Assembly (NCBI GenBank): GCA_045653945.1
Contig: JAZOML010000004.1
Coordinates: 1 to 64,000 of the forward strand
Source: SIG673 sp045653945
GTDB lineage: Bacteria > Bacillota > Clostridia > Oscillospirales > CAG-272
Direction of reading: 5' to 3'
Length of the DNA: 64,000 bases
Below are positions 1 through 7,657 of the stretch, piece after piece. Position 1 is the stretch's first letter. Each line of letters begins with the position of its first letter. A program made the translations under genes and the position numbers. The notes under the pieces are model-generated. The model was given only the letters and a program-made list of their open reading frames with translations. It was not told the DNA's origin and did no database searches.

Positions 1-92
1 ACCTCGGAAACGGCAAAATCTCCTATTTTATCAATAGTAAAAACAACCTTATCGCCTTCTTTGGCTATTTTTTTACAGGGTAACATTAACAT
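1..92 (-). CDS. Partial CDS, N-terminal fragment of unknown protein
   Basis: Only the first ~30 codons are inside the window; the gene runs off the left edge. The readable start is MLMLPCKKIAKEGDKVVFTI, with no signal or domain I recognise. Two in-frame ATGs exist (98 and 92 on the minus strand). The AGGAG site at about 102-107 sits about 8 nt before the ATG at 92 but only ~3 nt before the one at 98, so 92 is preferred. The terminator at 169-195 separates it from the lipoprotein gene upstream. Confidence 0.5.
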   Translation of the reverse strand, partial: MLMLPCKKIAKEGDKVVFTIDKIGDFAVSE

Positions 93-168
93 AATCATTT
101 CTCCTTAAATAATAATGGGGAAAGCCAAATACAGTATAGCACAAATTATAAAATTTGTCAATAATTAT

Positions 169-195
169 AAAACGGCGGTTCAAAACCGCCGTTTT
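169..195 (-). terminator. Intrinsic terminator after the InlB-repeat lipoprotein gene
   Basis: A perfect 12-bp stem (AAAACGGCGGTT / AACCGCCGTTTT) closes a 3-nt loop just beyond the stop codon at 213. On the minus strand it ends in UUUU followed by an AU-rich stretch. Confidence 0.85.
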
Positions 196-212
196 ATGAC
201 TTGTTAACTTTT

Positions 213-974
213 TTAATTTATTTTACCGCATTCATATTCAACTTTAATGTTTTTTATGTATATTACATTTTGTATGTTATTTGTACCAAACGTAAGGAAA
301 ATACTATCATTTTTAAAATAATCAAACGTCGTTGCAACAGATATAGTTCTCGTATTTTCAGACGTTGATGTAGATAAATCTGATTTTAATTGTCCCACCC
401 CTTTTGAATTTGATATGGCAACCTCGTATTTTGGAGACCCTGCATATCCTATATCAAGCCAAACATCGTAATCTTTTCGATAATACACCGTATATGTAAC
501 TGTAATTTTCATTCCGGTTGCCTCCAACTCTGCAAGTCTATCATAATCAAAACCTCGTGGAGAAATATTATACGATAAAGTTGAATCGTACGAAGAATCC
601 ATAAACTTTATGCTACCGTTCGTACAATTAATTGTGTCTTCCTTTTTTACCCACCGTGCATAGAGTGTCATATCATTATCGATATCTAAAGGGTATACTA
701 CTGCAACGGTTAAATTTTCATCACGAAACCAACCGTCAAATATATAACCGCTCTTGGTTGTTGATGGTGCTTTGGTAAGCGTTTTTATACTTTTAGCGGA
801 AACCGATGTTCCACCGTTTGTTTCAAATTTAACAGTATGATATATTATACTTGAAATACCGCCGGTTTTGTCTGTTTTGTCGCTTCCACCTTCTTTGCGA
901 GATTCATCACAACCTGTAAAAATTGAAGATGAAAGGACAATAATCAACATGATAAATGATAAAACTTTTTTCAT
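213..974 (-). CDS. Putative lipoprotein with an InlB B-repeat (Flg_new-like) domain
   Basis: A 253-residue secreted, probably lipid-anchored surface protein. The start chosen (MKKVLSFIML) follows a GAGG ribosome site at about 981-985; a longer upstream reading frame would remove the signal peptide from the N-terminus. The hydrophobic segment at 3-20 ends in FTGC, giving a lipidated Cys22. Residues ~48-110 carry one InlB B-repeat (VKFETNGG ... GYIFDGWF ... MTLYARW), a beta-grasp module common in Firmicute cell-surface proteins. The rest (~115-253) is beta-rich with no recognised domain, possibly a carbohydrate- or ligand-binding sandwich. It is monocistronic, with its own promoter, a long structured leader containing a terminator, and a strong downstream terminator, so expression is probably controlled by attenuation. 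Confidence 0.7.
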   Translation of the reverse strand: MKKVLSFIMLIIVLSSSIFTGCDESRKEGGSDKTDKTGGISSIIYHTVKFETNGGTSVSAKSIKTLTKAPSTTKSGYIFDGWFRDENLTVAVVYPLDIDNDMTLYARWVKKEDTINCTNGSIKFMDSSYDSTLSYNISPRGFDYDRLAELEATGMKITVTYTVYYRKDYDVWLDIGYAGSPKYEVAISNSKGVGQLKSDLSTSTSENTRTISVATTFDYFKNDSIFLTFGTNNIQNVIYIKNIKVEYECGKIN

Positions 975-1161
975 ATTCAACCTCGAAAATAAAAAAATGC
1001 GCCAACCGAAGTTAGCACACAAAAAACGCTTTGCTCCCAATTGTCGCCAAACAAAACTTTTACTATCCGCGTAAGCGTATGCAAAAATAGAGCATCCGCA
1101 TTTTTATCAAAATAAAAATACACACACCTACGAAGGATAGTTTATTCAGTTTTGTTTGGTA
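975..1161 (-). ncRNA. Structured 5' leader RNA with built-in terminator (candidate attenuator or riboswitch)
   Basis: The predicted transcript starts near 1161 and runs ~187 nt to the ATG at 974. Its first bases (1159-1149, CCAAACAAAAC) pair with GUUUUGUUUGG at 1057-1047. Inside that, ACUAUCC (1141-1135) pairs with GGAUAGU (1068-1062), and a further small hairpin (GCG-AUGC / GCAU-CGC) lies between them. The leader ends in a U-tailed hairpin (991-1019) about 17 nt before the start codon. I do not recognise a known riboswitch consensus. The arrangement of promoter, long-range stem, terminator and ribosome site is typical of transcription attenuation; the ligand, if any, is unknown. Confidence 0.5.
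991..1019 (-). terminator. Leader terminator hairpin with UUCG tetraloop
   Basis: The stem UGUGCUAAC / GUUGGCGCA is 9 bp (two G-U pairs), capped by UUCG and followed by seven U residues on the minus strand. It lies inside the 5' leader of the lipoprotein gene, upstream of its ribosome site, so it would abort transcription unless disrupted. Confidence 0.75.
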
Positions 1162-1167
1162 TCATAC

Positions 1168-1196
1168 ATTTTACCACAATTTATAGTTTTTGTCAA
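1168..1196 (-). promoter_or_regulatory. SigmaA-type promoter of the lipoprotein gene
   Basis: TTGACA at 1196-1191 and TAAAAT at 1173-1168 on the minus strand are separated by exactly 17 nt. The predicted start (~1161) coincides with the first base of the leader's long-range stem. Confidence 0.8.
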
Positions 1197-1236
1197 CAAC
1201 GATGCAAATATTGTGCCAAATATTTTCTAAAAGCAC

Positions 1237-1265
1237 TTGAAAAAGCATAAAATCTATGTTATAAT
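1237..1265 (+). promoter_or_regulatory. SigmaA-type promoter of the homoserine dehydrogenase gene
   Basis: TTGAAA (1237-1242) and TATAAT (1260-1265) are 17 nt apart, about 40 nt upstream of the ATG at 1307. It is back-to-back with the lipoprotein promoter. Confidence 0.8.
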
Positions 1266-1306
1266 AATATAAATTTTATTTTTTCCAAAGGGAAAGGGTT
1301 TTATTT

Positions 1307-2497
1307 ATGGTTAAAATTGCTGTTATTGGCTTTGGTAATATCGGTGGCGGTCTTGTCGAGGTTATTTCTAAAAACAAGGAAATTATCAAGCGCGACCTTG
1401 GTACTGAGCTTGAGGTTAAGTATATAGTTGATATTCGTGATTTTAAGGGACACCCACTTGAACACAAAATTATAAAGGATTTCAATATAGTTTTAAATGA
1501 CCCTGAGATTGAAATTGTTGCCGAGATGATTGGCGGCTCTCATCCTGCCGTTGACTTCTCTCTTGCGGCTCTTAAAGCAGGGAAACACGTCGTTTCCTCC
1601 AATAAAGAGGTTGTTGCCAACTTTGGCGAGGTGCTTCTTGAAACTGCAAGAGAAAACAACGTCGCTTATCTTTTTGAGGCTGCCGTTGGAGGCGCTATTC
1701 CGATAATCCGCCCTATGAGAGAGTCGGTTTCCTCCGACAACATTCTTTCGGTTAACGGTATTCTTAATGGCACAACAAACTACATTCTTACACAGATGCT
1801 AACCAACAACACGAGCTTTGACGATGCATTAAAGCAGGCTCAGGCTCTGGGTTACGCCGAGGCAAATCCTGCCGCCGACGTTGAGGGTATTGACGCTTGC
1901 AGAAAGATTTGTATTCTTGCAGCCCTTGCTTACGGTGTGATTTATCCGTCTGACCTTATTCACACCGAGGGAATTACAAAGATCTCAAAGCGCGATGCCG
2001 CCGATGCCACAAAGCTGGGGTGTGCTATCAAGCTCATAGGACATTGCGAAAAGCTTGACGGAAAGCCCTATATTTGTGTATCTCCACGCATTATTCCTGC
2101 AACCTGTCCTCTCTACTCCGTTGTTGACGTTTTCAACGGAATTATGGTTTCGGGTGAGGCAGTTGGCGACCTTATGTTCTACGGCAGAGGCGCAGGCAGC
2201 CTTCCTACCGCAGGCGCAGTTCTTGCTGATATTGTTGAGATTGTAAAGCATATGTCATCAAAGCAGCTTCCTCCTCCTGTTTGGGTAAGAGGCGACGCAA
2301 CAACTCTTGCCGACGCTAAGAGCGCAAAATCCGCTTTCTATTGCAGAATTGAGGGTGGTACCGTCCCTGTAGGTTGCACTCTCGTTTCTGATTTTGAAGG
2401 CGAAATTTCATTTACAACCGAATGCATAAGCGAATACGAGCTTGAAAATATGCTTGCAGGAAACAAAATTGTTTCAAAAATCAGATTTTTTGCATAA
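1307..2497 (+). CDS. hom: Homoserine dehydrogenase
   Basis: Catalyses NAD(P)-dependent reduction of aspartate semialdehyde to homoserine, the branch point to threonine and methionine, in the cytoplasm. The Rossmann motif GFGNIGGG is at residues 8-15. The conserved SSNK (Lys100), the NGTTNYI motif (154-160) and the GYAEANPAADVEGIDACRK block (182-200, substrate-binding and catalytic residues) are all present. Length is 396 residues. After residue ~345 the chain continues for ~50 residues that do not look like a standard C-terminal ACT domain, so feedback regulation by threonine may be reduced or different. The ribosome site AAAGGG precedes ATG 1307. The gene stands alone, with a terminator at 2520-2546. 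Confidence 0.93.
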   Translation: MVKIAVIGFGNIGGGLVEVISKNKEIIKRDLGTELEVKYIVDIRDFKGHPLEHKIIKDFNIVLNDPEIEIVAEMIGGSHPAVDFSLAALKAGKHVVSSNKEVVANFGEVLLETARENNVAYLFEAAVGGAIPIIRPMRESVSSDNILSVNGILNGTTNYILTQMLTNNTSFDDALKQAQALGYAEANPAADVEGIDACRKICILAALAYGVIYPSDLIHTEGITKISKRDAADATKLGCAIKLIGHCEKLDGKPYICVSPRIIPATCPLYSVVDVFNGIMVSGEAVGDLMFYGRGAGSLPTAGAVLADIVEIVKHMSSKQLPPPVWVRGDATTLADAKSAKSAFYCRIEGGTVPVGCTLVSDFEGEISFTTECISEYELENMLAGNKIVSKIRFFA

Positions 2498-2519
2498 TAA
2501 CGATAAATAAACAAAAAAT

Positions 2520-2546
2520 AAAGTCCGAGCACCTCGCTTGGACTTT
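2520..2546 (+). terminator. Terminator after hom
   Basis: AAAGTCCGAGC pairs with GCTTGGACTTT around a 5-nt loop (11-bp stem with one G-T pair), followed by AATTT. The U tail is short, so some read-through into the aminopeptidase gene is possible. Confidence 0.65.
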
Positions 2547-2570
2547 AATTTGGTATAAAGAGGTATTAAA

Positions 2571-3806
2571 ATGAAAGCATCAGTTTTAAAAAAGTATGCA
2601 CGACTTATCGCCACAGTTGGCGTTAACATAAAGAAAGGTCAGGAGGTAATTGTTTTTGCTGAGCTTGACCAACCCGAATTTGTAGAAATGGTTGTTACCG
2701 AGTGCTACAAGGCAAAGGCATCCAAGGTTGTGGTTGAGTGGACTCATCAACCGCTCACCAAAATTCACACAAAGTACCGTACCCCTAAGGTTTTATCACA
2801 TTTTGAGGATTGGGAGGTACAAAAAATCAAACGTCGTACCGAGGTTCTTCCCGCAACAATATATCTTATATCCGAGGACCCCGACGGTCTTAACGGTATA
2901 GACAGAGCCAAGCACCAAAAGGCTCAACAGGAAAGATACAAGGTTATTAAGCCCTTCCGCGACGAAATGGATAACAAGTATCAGTGGTGTATCGCAGCCG
3001 TCCCCGGTGTAAAGTGGGCAAAGAAGGTTTTCCCACATCTTCGTAAAGAGCAGGCTATCGAGGCTCTTTGGAGAGCAATTCTTATATCCTCACGTGTTGA
3101 TCCCGACGGTAATGATGACCCTATTGAAAATTGGCATAATCACAATACCGACCTTAGTGCAAGATGCAAGTATCTCAACTCGCTTGGACTTGAAAGCCTT
3201 GAATATTCCGCAAAAAACGGTACTAACCTGACCGTTGGACTTATTCCGGACGCTATGTTCCTTGGCGGTGGTGAGGATACTCTACTTGGTAATTATTTTA
3301 ATGCAAATATACCAAGTGAGGAAATTTTCATTACACCTATGAAGGGCAAAGCTGAGGGTATAGTTTATTCCAGCAAGCCTCTTTCCTATCGTGGTGAGCT
3401 TATTGAAAACTTCTCAATCCGTTTTGAAAACGGCAAGGCTGTCGAAGCTCACGCCGAAAAGAACGAACAGCTCCTCAACGATATGATTAATATGGACGAG
3501 GGTGCGGCTTACCTTGGTGAGTGTGCTCTTGTTCCCTACTCCTCACCTATCAACAAGAGCGGTATTCTATACTACAACACACTTTTTGACGAAAATGCGG
3601 CGTGTCACCTTGCTCTTGGCGCAGGCTTTACGAATTGTATCAAGAATTTTGATAACTATACTCTTGAACAGCTCCACGCAAAGGGTGTAAACGACTCTAT
3701 GATTCACGAGGATTTTATGATTGGCACCGATACGCTTGATATTGTCGGCATAACGGCGGACGGAAAACGAATTCAGATATTCAAAAACGGAGAGTGGGCG
3801 TTTTAA
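2571..3806 (+). CDS. M29-family metallo-aminopeptidase (AmpS/PepS type)
   Basis: Cytoplasmic dinuclear-metal aminopeptidase that removes N-terminal residues from peptides. At 411 residues it has the usual family length. Family-typical stretches include the N-terminal KYARLIATVGVNIKKGQEV, the central GTNLTVGL, the PMKGKAEGIVYSSKPLS block and the C-terminal GECALVPYSSPINKSGI followed by CHLALG and IHEDFMIG, which supply the Glu, His and Asp metal ligands in this family. An AGAGG site precedes ATG 2571. The stop overlaps the region where the MFS permease begins, which suggests co-transcription and possibly uptake or recycling of peptides or amino acids. Confidence 0.88.
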   Translation: MKASVLKKYARLIATVGVNIKKGQEVIVFAELDQPEFVEMVVTECYKAKASKVVVEWTHQPLTKIHTKYRTPKVLSHFEDWEVQKIKRRTEVLPATIYLISEDPDGLNGIDRAKHQKAQQERYKVIKPFRDEMDNKYQWCIAAVPGVKWAKKVFPHLRKEQAIEALWRAILISSRVDPDGNDDPIENWHNHNTDLSARCKYLNSLGLESLEYSAKNGTNLTVGLIPDAMFLGGGEDTLLGNYFNANIPSEEIFITPMKGKAEGIVYSSKPLSYRGELIENFSIRFENGKAVEAHAEKNEQLLNDMINMDEGAAYLGECALVPYSSPINKSGILYYNTLFDENAACHLALGAGFTNCIKNFDNYTLEQLHAKGVNDSMIHEDFMIGTDTLDIVGITADGKRIQIFKNGEWAF

Positions 3807-3823
3807 TCACGCCCAAATGCAAT

Positions 3824-5011
3824 ATGAAATTTACATATAAGCACACAGTACTTACTTGTTATATTGCCTACATTTCAAGTGCTTGTGCTAATAATCTTGC
3901 TTCACTTTTATTTATTATTTTCCAAGACGATTTCGGACTTTCAACAGTCCAGCTCGCCACTATCGTTTCTCTTAACTTCTTTACACAAATAATCGTTGAT
4001 TTCCTTGGTGCAAAGTATATTGATAAGGTCGGTTACAGAGCTACGGCTATTATAGCCTCAGGATTTTTGATATTCGGTATTGCCGGTCTTGGTGCTTTGC
4101 CAACGATAATTGACAACACGTTTCTTGCACTTTGTATATCATCGCTGATTTATGCAATAGGCAGTGCTTTATATGAGGTTATAATCAGTCCGATAGTTGA
4201 GGCTCTTCCAGGTGAGCATAAGGAAAAGGCAATGACTATTTTGCACTCCTTTTACTGTTGGGGACATCTTGGAGTAGTAATTCTTTCAACCGCATTCCTT
4301 GTCGCATTTCCTGAAATTTGGTACGTTTTGCCTATCATTTGGTCAATCGTTCCTCTTTTAGCACTTTTAATGTTTACAAAAATACCTATAAAAACATTAA
4401 ACGACGATGCTCCGTCTATGAAAATAGGAACGCTTTTCTCAACAAAGCTTTTTTGGCTATTCATTGTATTGATGATTTGCGGCGGTGCAGCTGAGATGAC
4501 TATGGCACAGTGGTCATCACTTTTTGGCGAAAGCGAGCTTGGTCTTTCAAAGCTTATGAGTAATCTTCTCGGACCTTGCTTTTTTGCACTTATGATGGCA
4601 CTTACACGTACAATTTACGGAAAATATTCCGATAAAATGCCACTTGTTAAAGTGCTTACACTTGCCTCGGTGGTTACCGTTACAGGTTATCTTATGGTTG
4701 CGTTTATACCTGAACCTTACATTGCACTTTTCGGTTGCGGTATTGTTGGTATCGGTGTCGCTCTATACTGGCCAGGAACTCTTTCTGTTGCTGCAAAGGC
4801 TTTACCAATGGGTGGCGCGTCTATGTTTGCGCTACTTGCCCTCTTTGGCGACGTTGGTTGCTCCGTTGGTCCACAAATTACTGCATTTGTTGCCGAAAGC
4901 TTTGGAAATAATATGAAAATCGGATTTGTAGGAGCGCTTATTTTTCCGATAGTTATCGGCATTTCCTGTTCAATTTATATGTTAAAACAAAAGAAAAAAG
5001 TGGCAAAATAA
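3824..5011 (+). CDS. Major facilitator superfamily permease
   Basis: A 395-residue integral membrane protein with about 12 hydrophobic helices. The loop between helices 2 and 3 (GAKYIDKVGYRAT) fits the MFS motif-A position, and the tail KQKKKVAK is a positive inside end. Substrate cannot be told from sequence; sugar or small-metabolite import or export is possible. The start is uncertain: ATG 3824 (MKFTYKH) gives a natural N-terminus but has no visible ribosome site, and a GTG at 3794 overlapping the aminopeptidase is also open. Translation is probably coupled to the upstream gene. Confidence 0.75.
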   Translation: MKFTYKHTVLTCYIAYISSACANNLASLLFIIFQDDFGLSTVQLATIVSLNFFTQIIVDFLGAKYIDKVGYRATAIIASGFLIFGIAGLGALPTIIDNTFLALCISSLIYAIGSALYEVIISPIVEALPGEHKEKAMTILHSFYCWGHLGVVILSTAFLVAFPEIWYVLPIIWSIVPLLALLMFTKIPIKTLNDDAPSMKIGTLFSTKLFWLFIVLMICGGAAEMTMAQWSSLFGESELGLSKLMSNLLGPCFFALMMALTRTIYGKYSDKMPLVKVLTLASVVTVTGYLMVAFIPEPYIALFGCGIVGIGVALYWPGTLSVAAKALPMGGASMFALLALFGDVGCSVGPQITAFVAESFGNNMKIGFVGALIFPIVIGISCSIYMLKQKKKVAK

Positions 5012-5184
5012 TACGGCACACTATTGCGTATATCTGTCGTATCACGGGGAAGAATAATATCACGGCAGGCAAAACCGCCGCAAACGGAAACGGTGATTAT
5101 CGCTTAAGATGTTGAGCGCTTTGCCAAAATATCCGTTTTAAAATTTTCATTCCTCCTGATTTTTTCATCAAATAGATGAGATTT

Positions 5185-5270
5185 AAGGCTGCAATATGCG
5201 AAAGGGTTACACCTCCCGAAAGGTTAACGGATTTTTCCTGTCGCCAATATGCAGCCTTTATTTTATTTTT
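5185..5270 (+). ncRNA. Structured hairpin with U-rich tail in the leader of birA-bioY (candidate regulatory RNA)
   Basis: AAGGCTGCA (5185-5193) pairs perfectly with TGCAGCCTT (5250-5258). Inside, GCGA-AGG pairs with CCT-TCGC, and at the tip GTTA-ACCT pairs with AGGT-TAAC. The outer stem is followed directly by TATTTTATTTTT, as in an intrinsic terminator, and then by the birA ribosome site. The BirA encoded here lacks a DNA-binding domain, so biotin control by the usual repressor is not available to this operon. The element may be an attenuator or the end of a separate small transcript. Confidence 0.45.
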
Positions 5271-5283
5271 CAGGAGAAAATTT

Positions 5284-6069
5284 ATGTTTTCAGAAAGTAA
5301 ATTACTAAAAAAACTGAATATAATGCATTTTTCTTCGCTTACATCTACAAACACGTATTTGAAAGAAATAGCAGAAAACGGCGAAAAATCAGGAACAGTC
5401 GTAATAGCTGACACTCAAAGCGAGGGCAAAGGACGTATGGGTAGAAGCTTTCTTTCGAGAAACGGTGGACTATATATGAGTGTTTTGCTCCGACCATATG
5501 AAGATTTGAGCGAAATTTCGCCCAGCTGCATTACAAATATCACGCCGCTTTGCGCCGTTGCTGTCTGCAATGCAATTGAAAAAATAACAGGTAAAATTCT
5601 TGATATCAAATGGGTAAACGACCTTTTTTATAACGGCAAAAAGGTGTGCGGTATACTTGCCGAGGCTTCATATACAAATGACGGAAGGCTTGACTATATC
5701 GTACTTGGAATCGGCATAAATATCGTTGGGAATTTTGACGATACCGAGCTTTCGGATATTGCAACTTCTCTCTACTCTATTTTAAATGAAAATGAGCTTA
5801 CAAGACTAAAAGAACTCCTTGTAGACGAAATCTTACAAAGCCTTGCTGTCCTCTATGAAAATCAGCTTACAAATAGTGATTTTTTTGATAATTACAAAAA
5901 TCGCTTATTTATAATCGGCAAGGATATTGAGATTATACAGGGGGATAGTATCAAGAACGCAACGGTTATTGACCTTAATAAAGATTTTACCCTTTTGGTG
6001 CGTTATACCGACGATAGTACCGCGTCGCTTAACAGCGGTGAAGTCAGATTGAAGGTAAAAAATGGTTAA
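5284..6069 (+). CDS. birA: Biotin--[acetyl-CoA-carboxylase] ligase, monofunctional
   Basis: Activates biotin with ATP and attaches it to the lysine of biotin carrier domains. It is 261 residues from ATG 5284, chosen because CAGGAGAA lies just upstream; an open extension to 5176 would run through the leader hairpin. Signature motifs are HFSSLTSTNTYL (15-26), GKGRMGR (48-54, biotinyl-AMP loop) and KWVNDL (109-114; usually KWPNDL), then KVCGILAEA. There is no N-terminal winged helix, so it is a group I ligase that cannot act as the biotin repressor. The small C-terminal SH3-like domain is present (~215-261). It overlaps bioY by 8 nt. Confidence 0.9.
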   Translation: MFSESKLLKKLNIMHFSSLTSTNTYLKEIAENGEKSGTVVIADTQSEGKGRMGRSFLSRNGGLYMSVLLRPYEDLSEISPSCITNITPLCAVAVCNAIEKITGKILDIKWVNDLFYNGKKVCGILAEASYTNDGRLDYIVLGIGINIVGNFDDTELSDIATSLYSILNENELTRLKELLVDEILQSLAVLYENQLTNSDFFDNYKNRLFIIGKDIEIIQGDSIKNATVIDLNKDFTLLVRYTDDSTASLNSGEVRLKVKNG

Positions 6070-6619
6070 AAAAAGAATTTTCTACATAGTTTTATGTGCG
6101 GTTATGTGTGCGTTTTGTGCCGTAATATCACAAATTGCAATTCCGACACCCTTTGGTATTCCCCTCACGCTCCAAACCTTTATTTTTTCACTTATAGGCA
6201 ATGTGCTTGGTATTAAATACGGACTTCTGACCGCATTTTTATACGTTATGATGGGTACAATAGGACTTCCCGTATTTTACGGTTTTCGCGGCGGAATTTC
6301 CGCAATATTCGGTGATCCGACGGGCGGTTTTATCATTGGTTTTTTGCCTTTAACTATGATATGCGGTATCAAAAGCAATATTTTCAGTGCAAGGAACGGC
6401 AGGATTTTCTCCGTTTTATTTGGTTTTTTGGGAGTTTTAACGTGCCACCTTTGCGGAATTTCAATGTACACAATACTCTCAGGCATACCGTTCTACAAAA
6501 GCGCAGTTATCGTTTCACTTCCGTTTATTTTAAAAGATTTTGCACTATCTACTCTTGCCTATTTCCTATCCGGAAAGGTTATAAAATTGCTTAAAAGAAC
6601 TATTCCAGAATTTAAATAA
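6062..6619 (+). CDS. bioY: BioY biotin transporter, S component
   Basis: Integral membrane protein of 185 residues with about six helices that binds biotin. Works alone or with the ECF energizing module, which is not encoded here. Family features: the N-terminal helix followed by IPTPFGIPLTLQTF, the conserved YVMMGTIGLPVF and the Gly-rich GGISAIFGDPTGGFIIGF loop. It overlaps birA, so import and attachment of biotin are made from one transcript. A carrier for the biotin is expected elsewhere; the sodium-pump decarboxylase subunits at 22.97 kb belong to a biotin-dependent system. The operon ends at the 6620-6649 terminator. Confidence 0.92.
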   Translation: MVKKRIFYIVLCAVMCAFCAVISQIAIPTPFGIPLTLQTFIFSLIGNVLGIKYGLLTAFLYVMMGTIGLPVFYGFRGGISAIFGDPTGGFIIGFLPLTMICGIKSNIFSARNGRIFSVLFGFLGVLTCHLCGISMYTILSGIPFYKSAVIVSLPFILKDFALSTLAYFLSGKVIKLLKRTIPEFK

Positions 6620-6649
6620 AAAAGCAACCGAAAATTTTCGGTTGCTTTT
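6620..6649. terminator. Bidirectional terminator between bioY and cysK
   Basis: A 15-bp perfect palindrome (AAAAGCAACCGAAAA / TTTTCGGTTGCTTTT) flanked by T-rich sequence on one side and A-rich on the other. It serves the convergent bioY (+) and cysK (-) genes. Confidence 0.85.
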
Positions 6650-6652
6650 ATT

Positions 6653-7582
6653 TTAGTCTTCAAAAAGCGGAGTTGAAAAGTATCTTTCGGCTGTATCGGG
6701 AAGGACGGTAACAACCGTTTTTCCCTTGCCGAGCTTCCTTGCAAGTTTGAGTGCGGCGGCAACGTTTGTACCGCTTGAAATTCCGCACATAATTCCCTCT
6801 TTGGTTGCAAGGTCCTTTGAGGTCTGGATTGCCTCTTCGTCGGTGATAAGGCAAATATCGTTATATATTTCCTGATTTAAAATCATTGGGATAACACCGT
6901 CGCCTATACCCATTTGAAGGTGTGTACCAATCGAGCCACCCGAAAGAATTGCGGCGTCCTCAGGCTCAACCGCCCATATTTCCATATCGGGATTTTCGGC
7001 TTTGAGCGCCTCTCCAATTCCCGTTATAGTTCCGCCTGTTCCAATTCCTGAGCAAAATCCGTGAATAGGGCCGTCAACCGCATCAAGAATTTCCTTTGCG
7101 GTTACACTTCTTTGTACCGACGGGTTAGCAGGGTTTTCAAACTGTTGGGGAACGAAAACGTTTTTATCCTCCGCCTTCATTTTGAGGGCAAGAGCAACGC
7201 ATTCCTCGATACAGTCGCCTATATTACCCGCATCGTGAACGAGAATTACCTCAGCTCCGTAGTGTCGGACGAGTTTTCTTCTCTCCTCGCTTACCGAGTC
7301 GGGCATAATTATCTTTACCTTGTAGCCTCTTACCGCTCCGACAAGTGCAAGTCCGATGCCTTGATTTCCGCTAGTAGGCTCTACAATTATTGTATCCTTA
7401 TTGATAAGTCCTTGCTTTTCGGCTTCTCTTATCATATTATATGCGGTTCTCGTCTTAATAGAGCCGCCAACGTTAAGTCCCTCGAACTTTACAAGTATTC
7501 TTGCGCTGTCCTCATCTACTATTCGGTTAAGTCTTATAAGTGGGGTGCCACCCATTGCCTGTAAAATGTTATCGTAAATCAT
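6653..7582 (-). CDS. cysK: Cysteine synthase (O-acetylserine sulfhydrylase)
   Basis: PLP enzyme making cysteine from O-acetylserine and sulfide. It is 309 residues, the normal length. PLP lysine is Lys43 in GGSIKTR; the substrate loop is TSGNQG (70-75; many homologues have TSGNTG); the phosphate-binding loop is GTGGT (181-185); and the SSGTN motif near residue 275 contacts the cofactor ring. Transcribed from its own promoter at 7615-7643. I see no T-box or SAM leader in the short 5' region. Confidence 0.93.
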   Translation of the reverse strand: MIYDNILQAMGGTPLIRLNRIVDEDSARILVKFEGLNVGGSIKTRTAYNMIREAEKQGLINKDTIIVEPTSGNQGIGLALVGAVRGYKVKIIMPDSVSEERRKLVRHYGAEVILVHDAGNIGDCIEECVALALKMKAEDKNVFVPQQFENPANPSVQRSVTAKEILDAVDGPIHGFCSGIGTGGTITGIGEALKAENPDMEIWAVEPEDAAILSGGSIGTHLQMGIGDGVIPMILNQEIYNDICLITDEEAIQTSKDLATKEGIMCGISSGTNVAAALKLARKLGKGKTVVTVLPDTAERYFSTPLFED

Positions 7583-7614
7583 TGAAAACTTCCATTTCGC
7601 ATTAATTCCATATT

Positions 7615-7643
7615 ATTATACCATATTATGCTAATAATTGCAA
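7615..7643 (-). promoter_or_regulatory. Promoter of cysK
   Basis: TTGCAA (7643-7638) and TATAAT (7620-7615) on the minus strand, 17-nt spacer, ~33 nt before the start codon. Confidence 0.7.
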
Positions 7644-7657
7644 GGGGGTGCGCAACT

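Noticed and set aside
1030..1050. GGGAGCAAAGC in the lipoprotein leader resembles part of the c-di-GMP-I riboswitch core
   Set aside because: The rest of that consensus (CACGCACAGGGCAAACC and the GGTAGG end) is missing, so the likeness is probably chance.
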